A stretch of 6,096 bases of DNA from Pseudomonadota bacterium (GTDB lineage: Bacteria; Pseudomonadota; Alphaproteobacteria; Acetobacterales; Acetobacteraceae): contig JAJZHU010000147.1 in assembly GCA_021798375.1 (NCBI GenBank), positions 1 through 6,096 on the forward strand, read 5' to 3'. The translations under genes were made by a program, and so were the position numbers. Shown here piece after piece: positions 1 through 5,073 of this stretch. The notes below the pieces were generated by a model. That model made no database searches. It was not told where the DNA came from and saw only the letters and a list, made by a program, of their open reading frames with translations. How positions within the stretch are numbered: position 1 is the stretch's first letter; every line of letters starts with the position of its first letter.

Positions 1-2
1 CG

Positions 3-35
3 CTGGAAACCCTGCTGAATGTCATAATGTCTTAA
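3..35 (+). CDS. Possible 3' end of an upstream gene
   Basis: One frame is open from the left edge and ends at TAA (33-35), reading LETLLNVIMS. This could be the last few residues of a neighbouring protein. In many alphaproteobacteria a small HTH regulator precedes metK, but ten residues cannot identify a family. The other two + frames give a stop at 16-18 or run without a natural end into the metK leader, so this frame is the likeliest if a gene ends here at all. Confidence 0.2.
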   Translation: METLLNVIMS

Positions 36-44
36 TTATAAAAA

Positions 45-71
45 GTTTTTTGCTTCTTTTTTGCAAAAAAC
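45..71. promoter_or_regulatory. T/A-rich palindrome with a direct repeat upstream of metK
   Basis: TTTTTTGC occurs at 46-53 and again at 57-64, eleven bases apart. The second copy runs into GCAAAAAA (63-70), making a perfect 14-base palindrome, TTTTTTGCAAAAAA (57-70). The outer arms GTTTTTTGC (45-53) and GCAAAAAAC (63-71) can also form a 9-bp hairpin with a 9-base loop. The phasing at about one helical turn is what an operator would show; a weak terminator for an upstream gene is the alternative. The element is AT-rich, so chance is a real possibility. Confidence 0.35.
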
Positions 72-73
72 AA

Positions 74-183
74 GACTCTTCCTTCGTCCGTCATCACAGC
101 GCCGCCCGTAACCACCCTTGACCCCCCGCCCCCAATCCTTCACACAACCCACAAGTTTTCCCCCATTTTACGAGGGTTCCAAC
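74..183 (+). promoter_or_regulatory. C-rich, G-poor metK leader with Shine-Dalgarno
   Basis: By hand count, 81-170 holds 44 C but only 9 G, and 121-170 holds only 2 G. An RNA like this would be largely unstructured and pyrimidine-rich, which is the composition of Rho-utilisation sites and of some S1-dependent leaders. The stretch ends in a good Shine-Dalgarno, GAGG (172-175), eight bases before the metK ATG. I see no convincing -35/-10 pair and no SAM-riboswitch fold that I recognise. Confidence 0.4.
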
Positions 184-1371
184 ATGCGCGAGCACGGCGA
201 GTATCTCTTCACTTCCGAATCGGTTTCAGAAGGCCATCCCGACAAGGTTGCCGATCGTATCAGCGACACCGTGCTGGATGCGTTTTTGACCGCCGATCCC
301 TATGCCCGCGTGGCGTGCGAGACGTTGGTGACCACCAACCGCATCGTGCTGGCCGGTGAAACCCGTGGCCCCGAAACCGTGACGGCCGAATATTTGATCC
401 ATCTGGCCCGCATGGCGGTGAAGGATATCGGCTATGATCAGGCAGGTTTTTCGTGGCGCAACGCCAAGGTGGATTGCCTTCTGCACGCGCAATCGGCTGA
501 TATCGCCGCGGGCGTGGATTCGGGCTCGAACAAGGACGAGGGCGCGGGCGATCAGGGCATCATGTTCGGCTATGCATGCCGCGAAACCGATGTGCTGATG
601 CCGGCGCCGATCCATTACGCGCATTTGATTCTGCGCCGGATCTGCGAATTGCGGAAGAATAACGACAAGCTGGTTGCGGGCCTGCAACCCGATGCCAAAA
701 GCCAGGTGACGCTGCGTTACATCGACGGCAAGCCGGTGGGGGCGACCTCGATCGTGGTTTCCACCCAGCACGACGAGGGGGTGGATCAGGCCGAGATCAA
801 GCGCAACCTATGGACGTTGGTGGAAAGCAGCCTGCCCAAGGGTTGGATGGTCCCCGAGAGCGAATTCTATATCAACCCGACCGGCAATTTCGTAATCGGC
901 GGCCCGGATGGCGATTGCGGTCTGACCGGCCGCAAGATCATTGTGGACACCTATGGCGGGGCCGCCCCGCACGGCGGCGGCGCGTTCTCGGGCAAGGATC
1001 CCACCAAGGTGGATCGTTCGGCGGCCTATGTATGCCGTTATCTGGCCAAAAACGTGGTGGCGGCGGAATTGGCTGATCGCTGCACGATCCAGATTTCCTA
1101 TGCCATCGGCGTGTCCTATCCGTTGTCGGTCTATGTCGATCTGCACGGCACCGGGCGCGATGTGAACGAGGCGAAGCTGGAGAAGACATTGCGCGAGTTG
1201 GTGAATCTCAGCCCGCGCGGCATCCGCGAGCATCTGCACCTGAACCGCGCGATCTATGTGCCGACCTCGGCCTATGGTCATTTCGGCCGCACGCCGGACG
1301 ATGACAAAGGCACGTTTACGTGGGAACGCACGGATCTGGTGCCGGCGCTGAAGACAGCATTTGGACGCTGA
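184..1371 (+). CDS. metK: S-adenosylmethionine synthetase (methionine adenosyltransferase)
   Basis: Cytoplasmic enzyme making SAM from methionine and ATP, releasing phosphate and diphosphate. The 395-residue product has the family signatures in order: GHPDK at 17-21 (His18 matches the active-site His of the E. coli enzyme), the hexapeptide GAGDQG at 121-126 followed by IMFGYA, the NPTGNFVIGGPDGDCGLTGR segment near 231-250, and the P-loop-like GGGAFSGKDPTKVDRSAAY near 264-282. The length is close to the family norm. The ATG at 184 is chosen because FTSESVSEGHPDK then lies at the usual distance from the N terminus and GAGG sits eight bases upstream. The frame is open back to a TTG at 118, but that 22-residue addition is proline-rich, unlike the family, and has no Shine-Dalgarno. 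It is followed almost directly by trmB, so co-transcription is likely. Confidence 0.97.
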   Translation: MREHGEYLFTSESVSEGHPDKVADRISDTVLDAFLTADPYARVACETLVTTNRIVLAGETRGPETVTAEYLIHLARMAVKDIGYDQAGFSWRNAKVDCLLHAQSADIAAGVDSGSNKDEGAGDQGIMFGYACRETDVLMPAPIHYAHLILRRICELRKNNDKLVAGLQPDAKSQVTLRYIDGKPVGATSIVVSTQHDEGVDQAEIKRNLWTLVESSLPKGWMVPESEFYINPTGNFVIGGPDGDCGLTGRKIIVDTYGGAAPHGGGAFSGKDPTKVDRSAAYVCRYLAKNVVAAELADRCTIQISYAIGVSYPLSVYVDLHGTGRDVNEAKLEKTLRELVNLSPRGIREHLHLNRAIYVPTSAYGHFGRTPDDDKGTFTWERTDLVPALKTAFGR

Positions 1372-1380
1372 TTGGTGGCT

Positions 1381-2064
1381 ATGGTTGAGGTAAAGCCGCA
1401 GCCGGATCGGCTGTATGGCCGGGCGCGCGGCCATGCGCTGCGGCCCCGGCAGATGCGATTGATCGAACAGACATTGCCGCGCCTGCTGCCCTCTGAAACC
1501 GCGCCGTTCTTTGCGGCGGAGATTGCCGAACTATGGTTGGAAGTGGGCTTTGGCGGCGGCGAACATGCGCTGGCGCAGATCGCCGCCAATCCCCACGCCG
1601 GGCTGATCGCCTGCGAGGTGTTTGAAAACGGCATCTGTTCGTTGTTGGGCCACCTGGTGGCCGAAGGCGAGGAGGCCACCGGCGCCCTGCCCGCCAATCT
1701 GCGCGTGTGGGACGACGACGCGCGGATCTTGCTGCGGCGATTGCAAGACAGCGCGCTGGATCGTCTGTTCCTGAATTTCCCCGACCCCTGGCCGAAATCG
1801 CGCCACGCCAAGCGCCGCTTTGTGCATCCCGATCTGCTGCCTGAAATACACCGGGTGATGAAGCCGGGCGCGAGATGGCGGATTGCGTCCGACGATCCCA
1901 CCTATCAGCAATGGATTACCGACGTGCTGGCCGCGCAGAATTTGTTCGATGTGCCACCGCCCGCCAGGGTGAGACCCGAAGGCTGGCCGCCGACGCGCTA
2001 TGAAGCCAAGGCGCTGAAAGCCGGGCGGGTTCCGATGTATTGGGAATTGCGGCGATTGGGTTAG
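1381..2064 (+). CDS. trmB: tRNA (guanine-N7-)-methyltransferase
   Basis: Cytoplasmic SAM-dependent enzyme that makes m7G46 in the variable loop of tRNAs. The 227-residue product shows the family landmarks: YGRARGHALRPRQ near the N terminus, the SAM-binding motif LEVGFGGGEHA, the signature NFPDPWPKSRHAKRRFV in the middle, SDDPTYQQW, and the C-terminal TRYEAKALKAGRVPMYWELRR. The start is uncertain. ATG 1381 gives a family-like N terminus, but GTG 1375 and TTG 1372 are in frame, and TTG 1372 directly follows the metK stop (1369-1371). No strong Shine-Dalgarno is seen for any of them, so coupling to metK translation is likely. It consumes SAM, the product of the upstream gene. The stop codon TAG lies inside the left end of a palindromic repeat, so the last bases of the gene may have been set by repeat insertion. 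Confidence 0.95.
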   Translation: MVEVKPQPDRLYGRARGHALRPRQMRLIEQTLPRLLPSETAPFFAAEIAELWLEVGFGGGEHALAQIAANPHAGLIACEVFENGICSLLGHLVAEGEEATGALPANLRVWDDDARILLRRLQDSALDRLFLNFPDPWPKSRHAKRRFVHPDLLPEIHRVMKPGARWRIASDDPTYQQWITDVLAAQNLFDVPPPARVRPEGWPPTRYEAKALKAGRVPMYWELRRLG

Positions 2065-2109
2065 AGCATGATCGCCGCAGGTTGAATGACACGTAGGCGT
2101 GAATCATGC
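2062..2109. repeat. Palindromic intergenic repeat, unit A
   Basis: GCATGAT (2066-2072) pairs with ATCATGC (2103-2109), and CGCC (2073-2076) pairs with GGCG (2096-2099), leaving a three-base bulge and a 19-base loop. The left boundary TAGAGCATGATC and the tail GCGTAAAAACAAAAGGC match my recollection of dispersed palindromic elements in Hyphomicrobiales and related genomes. It overlaps the trmB TAG and could serve as that gene's transcript end, although no clean T-tract follows. Confidence 0.6.
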
Positions 2110-2123
2110 GTAAAAACAAAAGG

Positions 2124-2177
2124 CTAGAGCACGTTCATCGCACGTATATGGTTCAATGTGATCCGAACGTGCTCTAG
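2124..2177. repeat. Palindromic intergenic repeat, unit B (perfect 13-bp arms)
   Basis: CTAGAGCACGTTC (2124-2136) is an exact inverted repeat of GAACGTGCTCTAG (2165-2177), separated by 28 bases. CAC (2141-2143) and GTG (2158-2160) could extend the stem inward. Thirteen perfect pairs starting from an AGAGC-type end fit a repeat-family unit rather than chance. The RNA would fold strongly on either strand. Confidence 0.7.
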
Positions 2178-2223
2178 AGCCCGATGACTTCAGGTTCGCT
2201 CGAATTATCTGCGTCATCAGGCT
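2178..2223. repeat. Palindromic intergenic repeat, unit C
   Basis: AGCCCGATGAC (2178-2188) pairs with GTCATCAGGCT (2213-2223) with one mismatch. Inside, TTCG (2195-2198) pairs with CGAA (2201-2204), and CAG (2191-2193) can pair with CTG (2209-2211). The unit directly abuts unit B, whose right arm ends in CTAG, so units B and C share an AGAGC-type boundary and form a tandem mosaic with unit A. Confidence 0.6.
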
Positions 2224-2246
2224 ATAACTCGTTATTTTAAGCGGCA

Positions 2247-2279
2247 GCCGCTGCGGATGGTTCCCCATCATGCAGCGGC
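2247..2279 (-). terminator. Strong hairpin beyond the ligM-like gene, possible terminator
   Basis: GCCGCTGC (2247-2254) pairs with GCAGCGGC (2272-2279). Inside it GATGG (2256-2260) pairs with CCATC (2265-2269) around a TTCC loop. It begins 17 bases past the - strand stop at 2297. On the - strand the following bases are TGCCGCTTAAAATAAC, not a clean U-tract, so intrinsic termination is uncertain. It could instead be a 3'-end stabiliser or act on both converging transcripts. GCGGC (2241-2245) can compete by pairing with GCCGC (2247-2251). Confidence 0.4.
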
Positions 2280-2296
2280 GCCCGAAAATTATCGGA

Positions 2297-3688
2297 TCAG
2301 AGAACCTGCGTCGTCCGCCAACCGTCGGCATAGGATTTGCGCGCCACTTCCGAATAGGGAACCGGGCTCACGGTCGCACGCATTTCCGCCTGCATGTGAC
2401 GCTCGACCGTCGGCTTGGTGGAACCGCCGTTTTCTTCGCCCCACACAAATACCACTTCGGTGCCGGGTTCGGCATATGCGGCATCGACGATGGCCAGCGA
2501 CAATATTCTGCCTTCGTTGGGGCTGTAACCCACAAAGGTCGATACGCCGACCACTTTGCCGTCAACCAGGACCTTGTCGTACGGGTGCATGGAATAAACC
2601 GACAACGGAAATTCCATGTATTTGGGCCGGTTGTGCTTTTGGAACAGGCCGCCGTAGGCGCGGGTTGCGTCCTCATTTTCCATGGCCAACGTCACCTTCT
2701 TGCGGTGCGGACCGGCGGCCATCTTCTCAAGGGCTTCGCGGCCGATGAAATCATGGTCGAACTTGACGAACGCGCCGTAACCAAGATCCCATGGCGTGAG
2801 GTAATAATCTTCGATGTTGTTCGAATAGAAGCTGCCGCCCAGCGAGGCCATGCCTTCATAGCCGTTGGCCGGCAACCATTCCCGGTACGCCTTCATCTTC
2901 TCGCCGGTATAAATCGCGGGCAGCGGCGACGGGATCCAGCCGGATTCCAACGTGTTGCAAGCATAGGCGCGACCACCCACCTGGCGCAGACCGAATTCTT
3001 CGCCGGCCTTCACGATCGCCTCGCGCACCGGCTCGCGGTCTTCCCACGGGCCGAAAAGCTCGAATCCCGGCTGTCCGGCCATGCCGTGACGCAGCCCGCG
3101 GACATGTTTCCCGGCAATGGTGAAATGGGTCATGTGGAAGAATTTCAGATCCGGCGGCGGTGCGCCCAGCACCTTCTCCATGACCAGCATGGCGTTGGGG
3201 CCTTGGACCTGATAGCGATAGTTCTTGCGGATCCCGTCGGTGCGCAGCGCCGTCCTTTGATCCAACTCGCACTTCACATCATAACCGCCGGTCTGAGCAT
3301 GGAACATCACCCAGTTCAGCGACGGCGCGCGGCCAACCAGATTGAATTTGTTTTCAGCGAGATAGAACAAGATCACATCGCCGATGACATAACCATCATA
3401 GCTGCAAGGAACGAATTGCTTCGCCTGATCGACCTTGAAATTTTTGAAGCTGTTGATGGCAAGATAAGACAGCAATTTGAACGCATCCGGTCCTTCGACC
3501 AGCAAATCGGCCATATGGTAGGTTTGATTGAACAATACCGCCGTGTTTTGCCAGGCCAGCATTTCATCGCGCCAATTGGTGAATTCGGCGGGAACACCCG
3601 GATAGGCATTCGGACCGGCTTGCGAATTACGCAAAAGCTCGACCGGGCTTACGGTCCGCAGCAGACTTTCAAGACTGGTGTGATTCAT
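2297..3688 (-). CDS. Tetrahydrofolate-dependent aryl O-demethylase, LigM/DesA type
   Basis: A 463-residue member of the GcvT/aminomethyltransferase superfamily. It matches the LigM (vanillate / 3-O-methylgallate) and DesA (syringate) O-demethylases of Sphingobium SYK-6 rather than glycine-cleavage T protein. Shared segments include LRNSQ (19-23), FYLAE (108-112), VGRAPSLNW (118-126), HAQTGGYDV (130-138), NTLESGWIPSPLPAIYTG (245-262), KAYREWLPAN (266-275), FVKFDHDFIGREALE (307-321) and VWGEENGG (415-422). By alignment from memory, Tyr29, Gln55, His58, Arg120 and Tyr242 correspond to LigM Tyr31, Gln57, His60, Arg122 and Tyr247, the substrate-binding and catalytic set, so the enzyme appears intact. 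The GcvT-like N-terminal domain is followed by the C-terminal barrel. It should transfer an aryl O-methyl to THF in the cytoplasm, giving the phenol and 5-methyl-THF. ATG 3688 fits the LigM N terminus; the frame stays open upstream but has no better site. GAG and AAGGGA precede the ATG. Exact substrate unresolved. Confidence 0.88.
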   Translation of the reverse strand: MNHTSLESLLRTVSPVELLRNSQAGPNAYPGVPAEFTNWRDEMLAWQNTAVLFNQTYHMADLLVEGPDAFKLLSYLAINSFKNFKVDQAKQFVPCSYDGYVIGDVILFYLAENKFNLVGRAPSLNWVMFHAQTGGYDVKCELDQRTALRTDGIRKNYRYQVQGPNAMLVMEKVLGAPPPDLKFFHMTHFTIAGKHVRGLRHGMAGQPGFELFGPWEDREPVREAIVKAGEEFGLRQVGGRAYACNTLESGWIPSPLPAIYTGEKMKAYREWLPANGYEGMASLGGSFYSNNIEDYYLTPWDLGYGAFVKFDHDFIGREALEKMAAGPHRKKVTLAMENEDATRAYGGLFQKHNRPKYMEFPLSVYSMHPYDKVLVDGKVVGVSTFVGYSPNEGRILSLAIVDAAYAEPGTEVVFVWGEENGGSTKPTVERHMQAEMRATVSPVPYSEVARKSYADGWRTTQVL

Positions 3689-3798
3689 TTCTTTTCTCTT
3701 TTCCCTTGGGTGATCGCATCGTGTCGGTATGGCGCGCCGTTTGCCTTGCGCCACAAACGATTGCAGACAAAACTGTTGCGTTAAAACTGACAATTCGT

Positions 3799-3839
3799 AG
3801 TATATTTTTGTTTTTGCTCGCATTTTTTGCATTTGCGAG
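3799..3839 (-). promoter_or_regulatory. AT-rich gap upstream of the ligM-like gene with a dyad
   Basis: The 171 bases between metF and ligM include CTCGCA (3817-3822) and TGCGAG (3834-3839), a perfect 6-bp dyad around 11 bases containing TTTTTTGC. Neither strand has a T-tract after the dyad, so it is not a standard terminator. On the - strand a TATACT (3804-3799) lies just downstream and resembles a -10 box, without a good -35 at the right distance. The length of the gap and this element suggest that the demethylase may have its own regulated promoter besides read-through from metF. Confidence 0.3.
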
Positions 3840-3859
3840 AATCGGAGATGAGACGATCA

Positions 3860-4726
3860 TCATGCATGTTGCAACAGCGCGAAATCATGCACCCATTCCG
3901 CCGTTTTGGCCAAGCCGCCGAACGGATAAAAATGCAGCAAAACCTCGCCATGCTCCGACGGATCGAGTTTGGCGGCGAATTCCCGGATCAATTCATCGGG
4001 GCCGGCGGTATTGAGCAGTTTGGTGATGGAAATGCCGTATTTGGCCATCACCTTGGCCGAAGCACCCACACCGCAACGAGCGGCGAAGCGTAGCAAGGTC
4101 TTCACGCTCGCCGGTCCCGGGATGCCGATCCGCACCGGCACATGAATATCGTGCTCGCGCACCTGCCGCAGCCACGACAGAACGGGGGCGGAATCGAACG
4201 CGAACTGCGTCACGATCTCGAATTCATGCCCCGAATCAGCCAATGCCGCCTTTTTGTCCAGCAGCGCCTGCCATAAAACGGGTTCGGCGATGTCCGGATG
4301 ACCTTCCGGATACCCCGCGATGCCGACGGTCTTGACGCCATAACGGCCTAGCAGACCGGTGCGGATGATCGACAGCGCGTCCTCGTACGGTCCCAGTGGA
4401 CGCGGCGGATCGCCGGCGACGACGAACACGCGATCGATCGCCGCGTGGTCGCGAAGCGCCGCGAGAAATTGCTCAAGCTCCCCTTCCGAACGCAATCTGC
4501 GCGCCGAAATATGCGGCATCGGAAGAAAGCCCAAACGCCGCACCAAAGCAGCCGCATCAACCCGCGCCGCCAGATCCTCGCCCGGCAGGAAGGGGACGGA
4601 AATTTGCATACCCGCGCGAAGGATGTTGCGCGACTTCTCCAGGCTCGGCATGTCCTTGGCGGTTATTTCGACCGAATAGCTGCCGACAAGACGTTCGATC
4701 GCGTGCTCGGTCTGGTTTGTATACAT
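3860..4726 (-). CDS. metF: 5,10-methylenetetrahydrofolate reductase family protein (MetF-like)
   Basis: A 288-residue TIM-barrel flavoprotein of the MetF family, close to the E. coli length but divergent. Landmarks: SVEITAKD at 18-25, where Glu20 aligns with the catalytic Glu of E. coli MetF; PHISARR at 71-77 in place of the usual HLTC-type strand; VVAGD at 102-106 for the FAD/folate-contacting Asp; GIAGYPEGHP at 135-144; and the ITQF-like IVTQFAFD at 171-178. The family interconverts methylene-THF and 5-methyl-THF. Next to a demethylase that produces 5-methyl-THF, its likely job is oxidation, regenerating THF. A metF in the ligM cluster of Sphingobium SYK-6 is a precedent. It lies upstream of the ligM-like gene on the same strand, 171 bases apart. 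ATG 4726 is preferred; TTG 4741 would add MGCTK. Neither has a clear Shine-Dalgarno. Whether it is also the housekeeping MetF cannot be seen here. Confidence 0.85.
   Translation of the reverse strand: MYTNQTEHAIERLVGSYSVEITAKDMPSLEKSRNILRAGMQISVPFLPGEDLAARVDAAALVRRLGFLPMPHISARRLRSEGELEQFLAALRDHAAIDRVFVVAGDPPRPLGPYEDALSIIRTGLLGRYGVKTVGIAGYPEGHPDIAEPVLWQALLDKKAALADSGHEFEIVTQFAFDSAPVLSWLRQVREHDIHVPVRIGIPGPASVKTLLRFAARCGVGASAKVMAKYGISITKLLNTAGPDELIREFAAKLDPSEHGEVLLHFYPFGGLAKTAEWVHDFALLQHA
4717..4726. promoter_or_regulatory. Operator-like palindrome covering the metF start codon
   Basis: TTGTATACAT on the + strand, with core TGTATACA (4718-4725), is a perfect 8-base palindrome overlapping the proposed metF ATG. 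It has the TTG-N4-CAA layout of GntR-family sites and resembles the two sites at 5037-5068 (a - strand read of 5059-5068 is TTGTATCCAA). It could be an internal site of the same regulator. It also encodes Met-Tyr-Thr, so coincidence is possible. Confidence 0.25.
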
Positions 4727-4790
4727 CTTTGTGCAACCCAATTCATGACAGACGCGACACGGCGCATCGCGGGTAAAATTCGGCAGAACT

Positions 4791-4820
4791 GGCCGGAAGA
4801 TTTCAGCCGGCCGTTTTATT
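4791..4820 (+). terminator. GC-rich hairpin followed by T-rich run (+ strand)
   Basis: GGCCGG (4791-4796) pairs perfectly with CCGGCC (4807-4812) across a 10-base loop. On the + strand GTTTTATT (4813-4820) follows, a terminator-like layout, although no + strand gene is seen upstream of it in this gap. Read on the - strand the hairpin lies in the metF leader, where flanking AAC and GTT can extend the stem past one bulged base. It could then be an attenuator or processing structure between the small ORF and metF. Confidence 0.35.
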
Positions 4821-4825
4821 CAGTA

Positions 4826-4972
4826 TTATTTCAGTGTCGGGCGAGCCATAATCTTCGTCCACCACGCCAAACGTGAGCCAAGTACATGGTAAGTTCCACC
4901 ATGCCCGTCACGGAGCACAGCGGCACAGGATCCGGATTTCGGGATTTTCAGTTTGACAAATTTCCGCATCAT
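4826..4972 (-). CDS. Possible small protein of 48 residues upstream of metF
   Basis: An ORF with tandem start codons ATGATG (4972-4967) and stop TAA (4828-4826) that begins MMRKFVKLKIPKSGS and ends with WWTKIMARPTLK. AAGG lies just before the tandem start, five bases from the second ATG, and GGGGAG lies further up. It is basic, has no evident membrane segment, and I do not recognise it. It starts about 65 bases downstream of the paired operator-like sites and would be the first gene read by a promoter there. It could equally be a chance ORF, a leader peptide, or a remnant of a larger gene. Codon use is not strongly biased, so the case for coding is weak. Confidence 0.25.
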   Translation of the reverse strand: MMRKFVKLKIPKSGSCAAVLRDGHGGTYHVLGSRLAWWTKIMARPTLK

Positions 4973-5036
4973 CGCCTTCACGCTCCCCAATATCACTCAC
5001 GCCTGCAAAACCGCAGCCGACCGCTCTTTGGCGACG

Positions 5037-5046
5037 TTGGATCCAA
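5037..5046. promoter_or_regulatory. VanR/GntR-like operator, proximal site
   Basis: TTGGATCCAA is a perfect 10-base palindrome. With flanks the + strand reads GTTGGATCCAAT, which matches 11 of 12 positions of ATTGGATCCAAT, the operator I recall for Caulobacter VanR (GntR/FadR family, vanillate-responsive). It overlaps the end of a candidate - strand -10 box (TTTATT, 5050-5045), the usual place for repression. Confidence 0.55.
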
Positions 5047-5073
5047 TAAATCACATCTTTGGATACAATGCAA
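5045..5073 (-). promoter_or_regulatory. Candidate promoter toward metF and the ligM-like gene
   Basis: On the - strand TTGCAT (5073-5068) and TTTATT (5050-5045) are separated by exactly 17 bases. They match the sigma-70 consensus at three and four of six positions, so it is a weak promoter by sequence. Its support is positional: both operator-like palindromes fall in or against it. The transcript would have a leader of over 300 bases to metF, containing the small ORF and the hairpin at 4791-4812. No comparably good - strand promoter was seen closer to metF. Confidence 0.4.
5059..5068. promoter_or_regulatory. VanR/GntR-like operator, distal site
   Basis: TTGGATACAA is a one-base variant of the site at 5037-5046, in the same orientation and exactly 22 bases away, about two helical turns. 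With flanks its - strand reads ATTGTATCCAAA, 10 of 12 matches to the recalled VanR operator. It falls in the spacer next to the candidate -35 box of the - strand promoter. Confidence 0.5.

Noticed and set aside
118..183. TTG at 118 as the metK start, adding 22 residues
   Set aside because: The extension is proline-rich and unlike the family, has no Shine-Dalgarno, and ATG 184 has GAGG eight bases upstream with a family-like N terminus.
1..183. A SAM or SAM/SAH riboswitch before metK
   Set aside because: Such riboswitches precede methionine-cycle genes in alphaproteobacteria, but I could not find the conserved core or a matching pseudoknot. The leader is G-poor and poorly able to fold. A covariance-model search would settle it.
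2241..2251. GCGGCAGCCGC as a stand-alone hairpin
   Set aside because: Its loop would be a single base. It can only compete as an alternative to the larger hairpin at 2247-2279.
2297..3688. Glycine-cleavage T protein or DMSP demethylase (DmdA) identity
   Set aside because: The protein is about 100 residues longer than either and carries LigM/DesA-specific segments and substrate-residue equivalents.
2270..3784. A 504-codon open frame on the + strand opposite the ligM-like gene
   Set aside because: The - strand frame matches the LigM/DesA family from end to end. The + frame has no recognisable motifs and is a by-product of GC-rich codon use.
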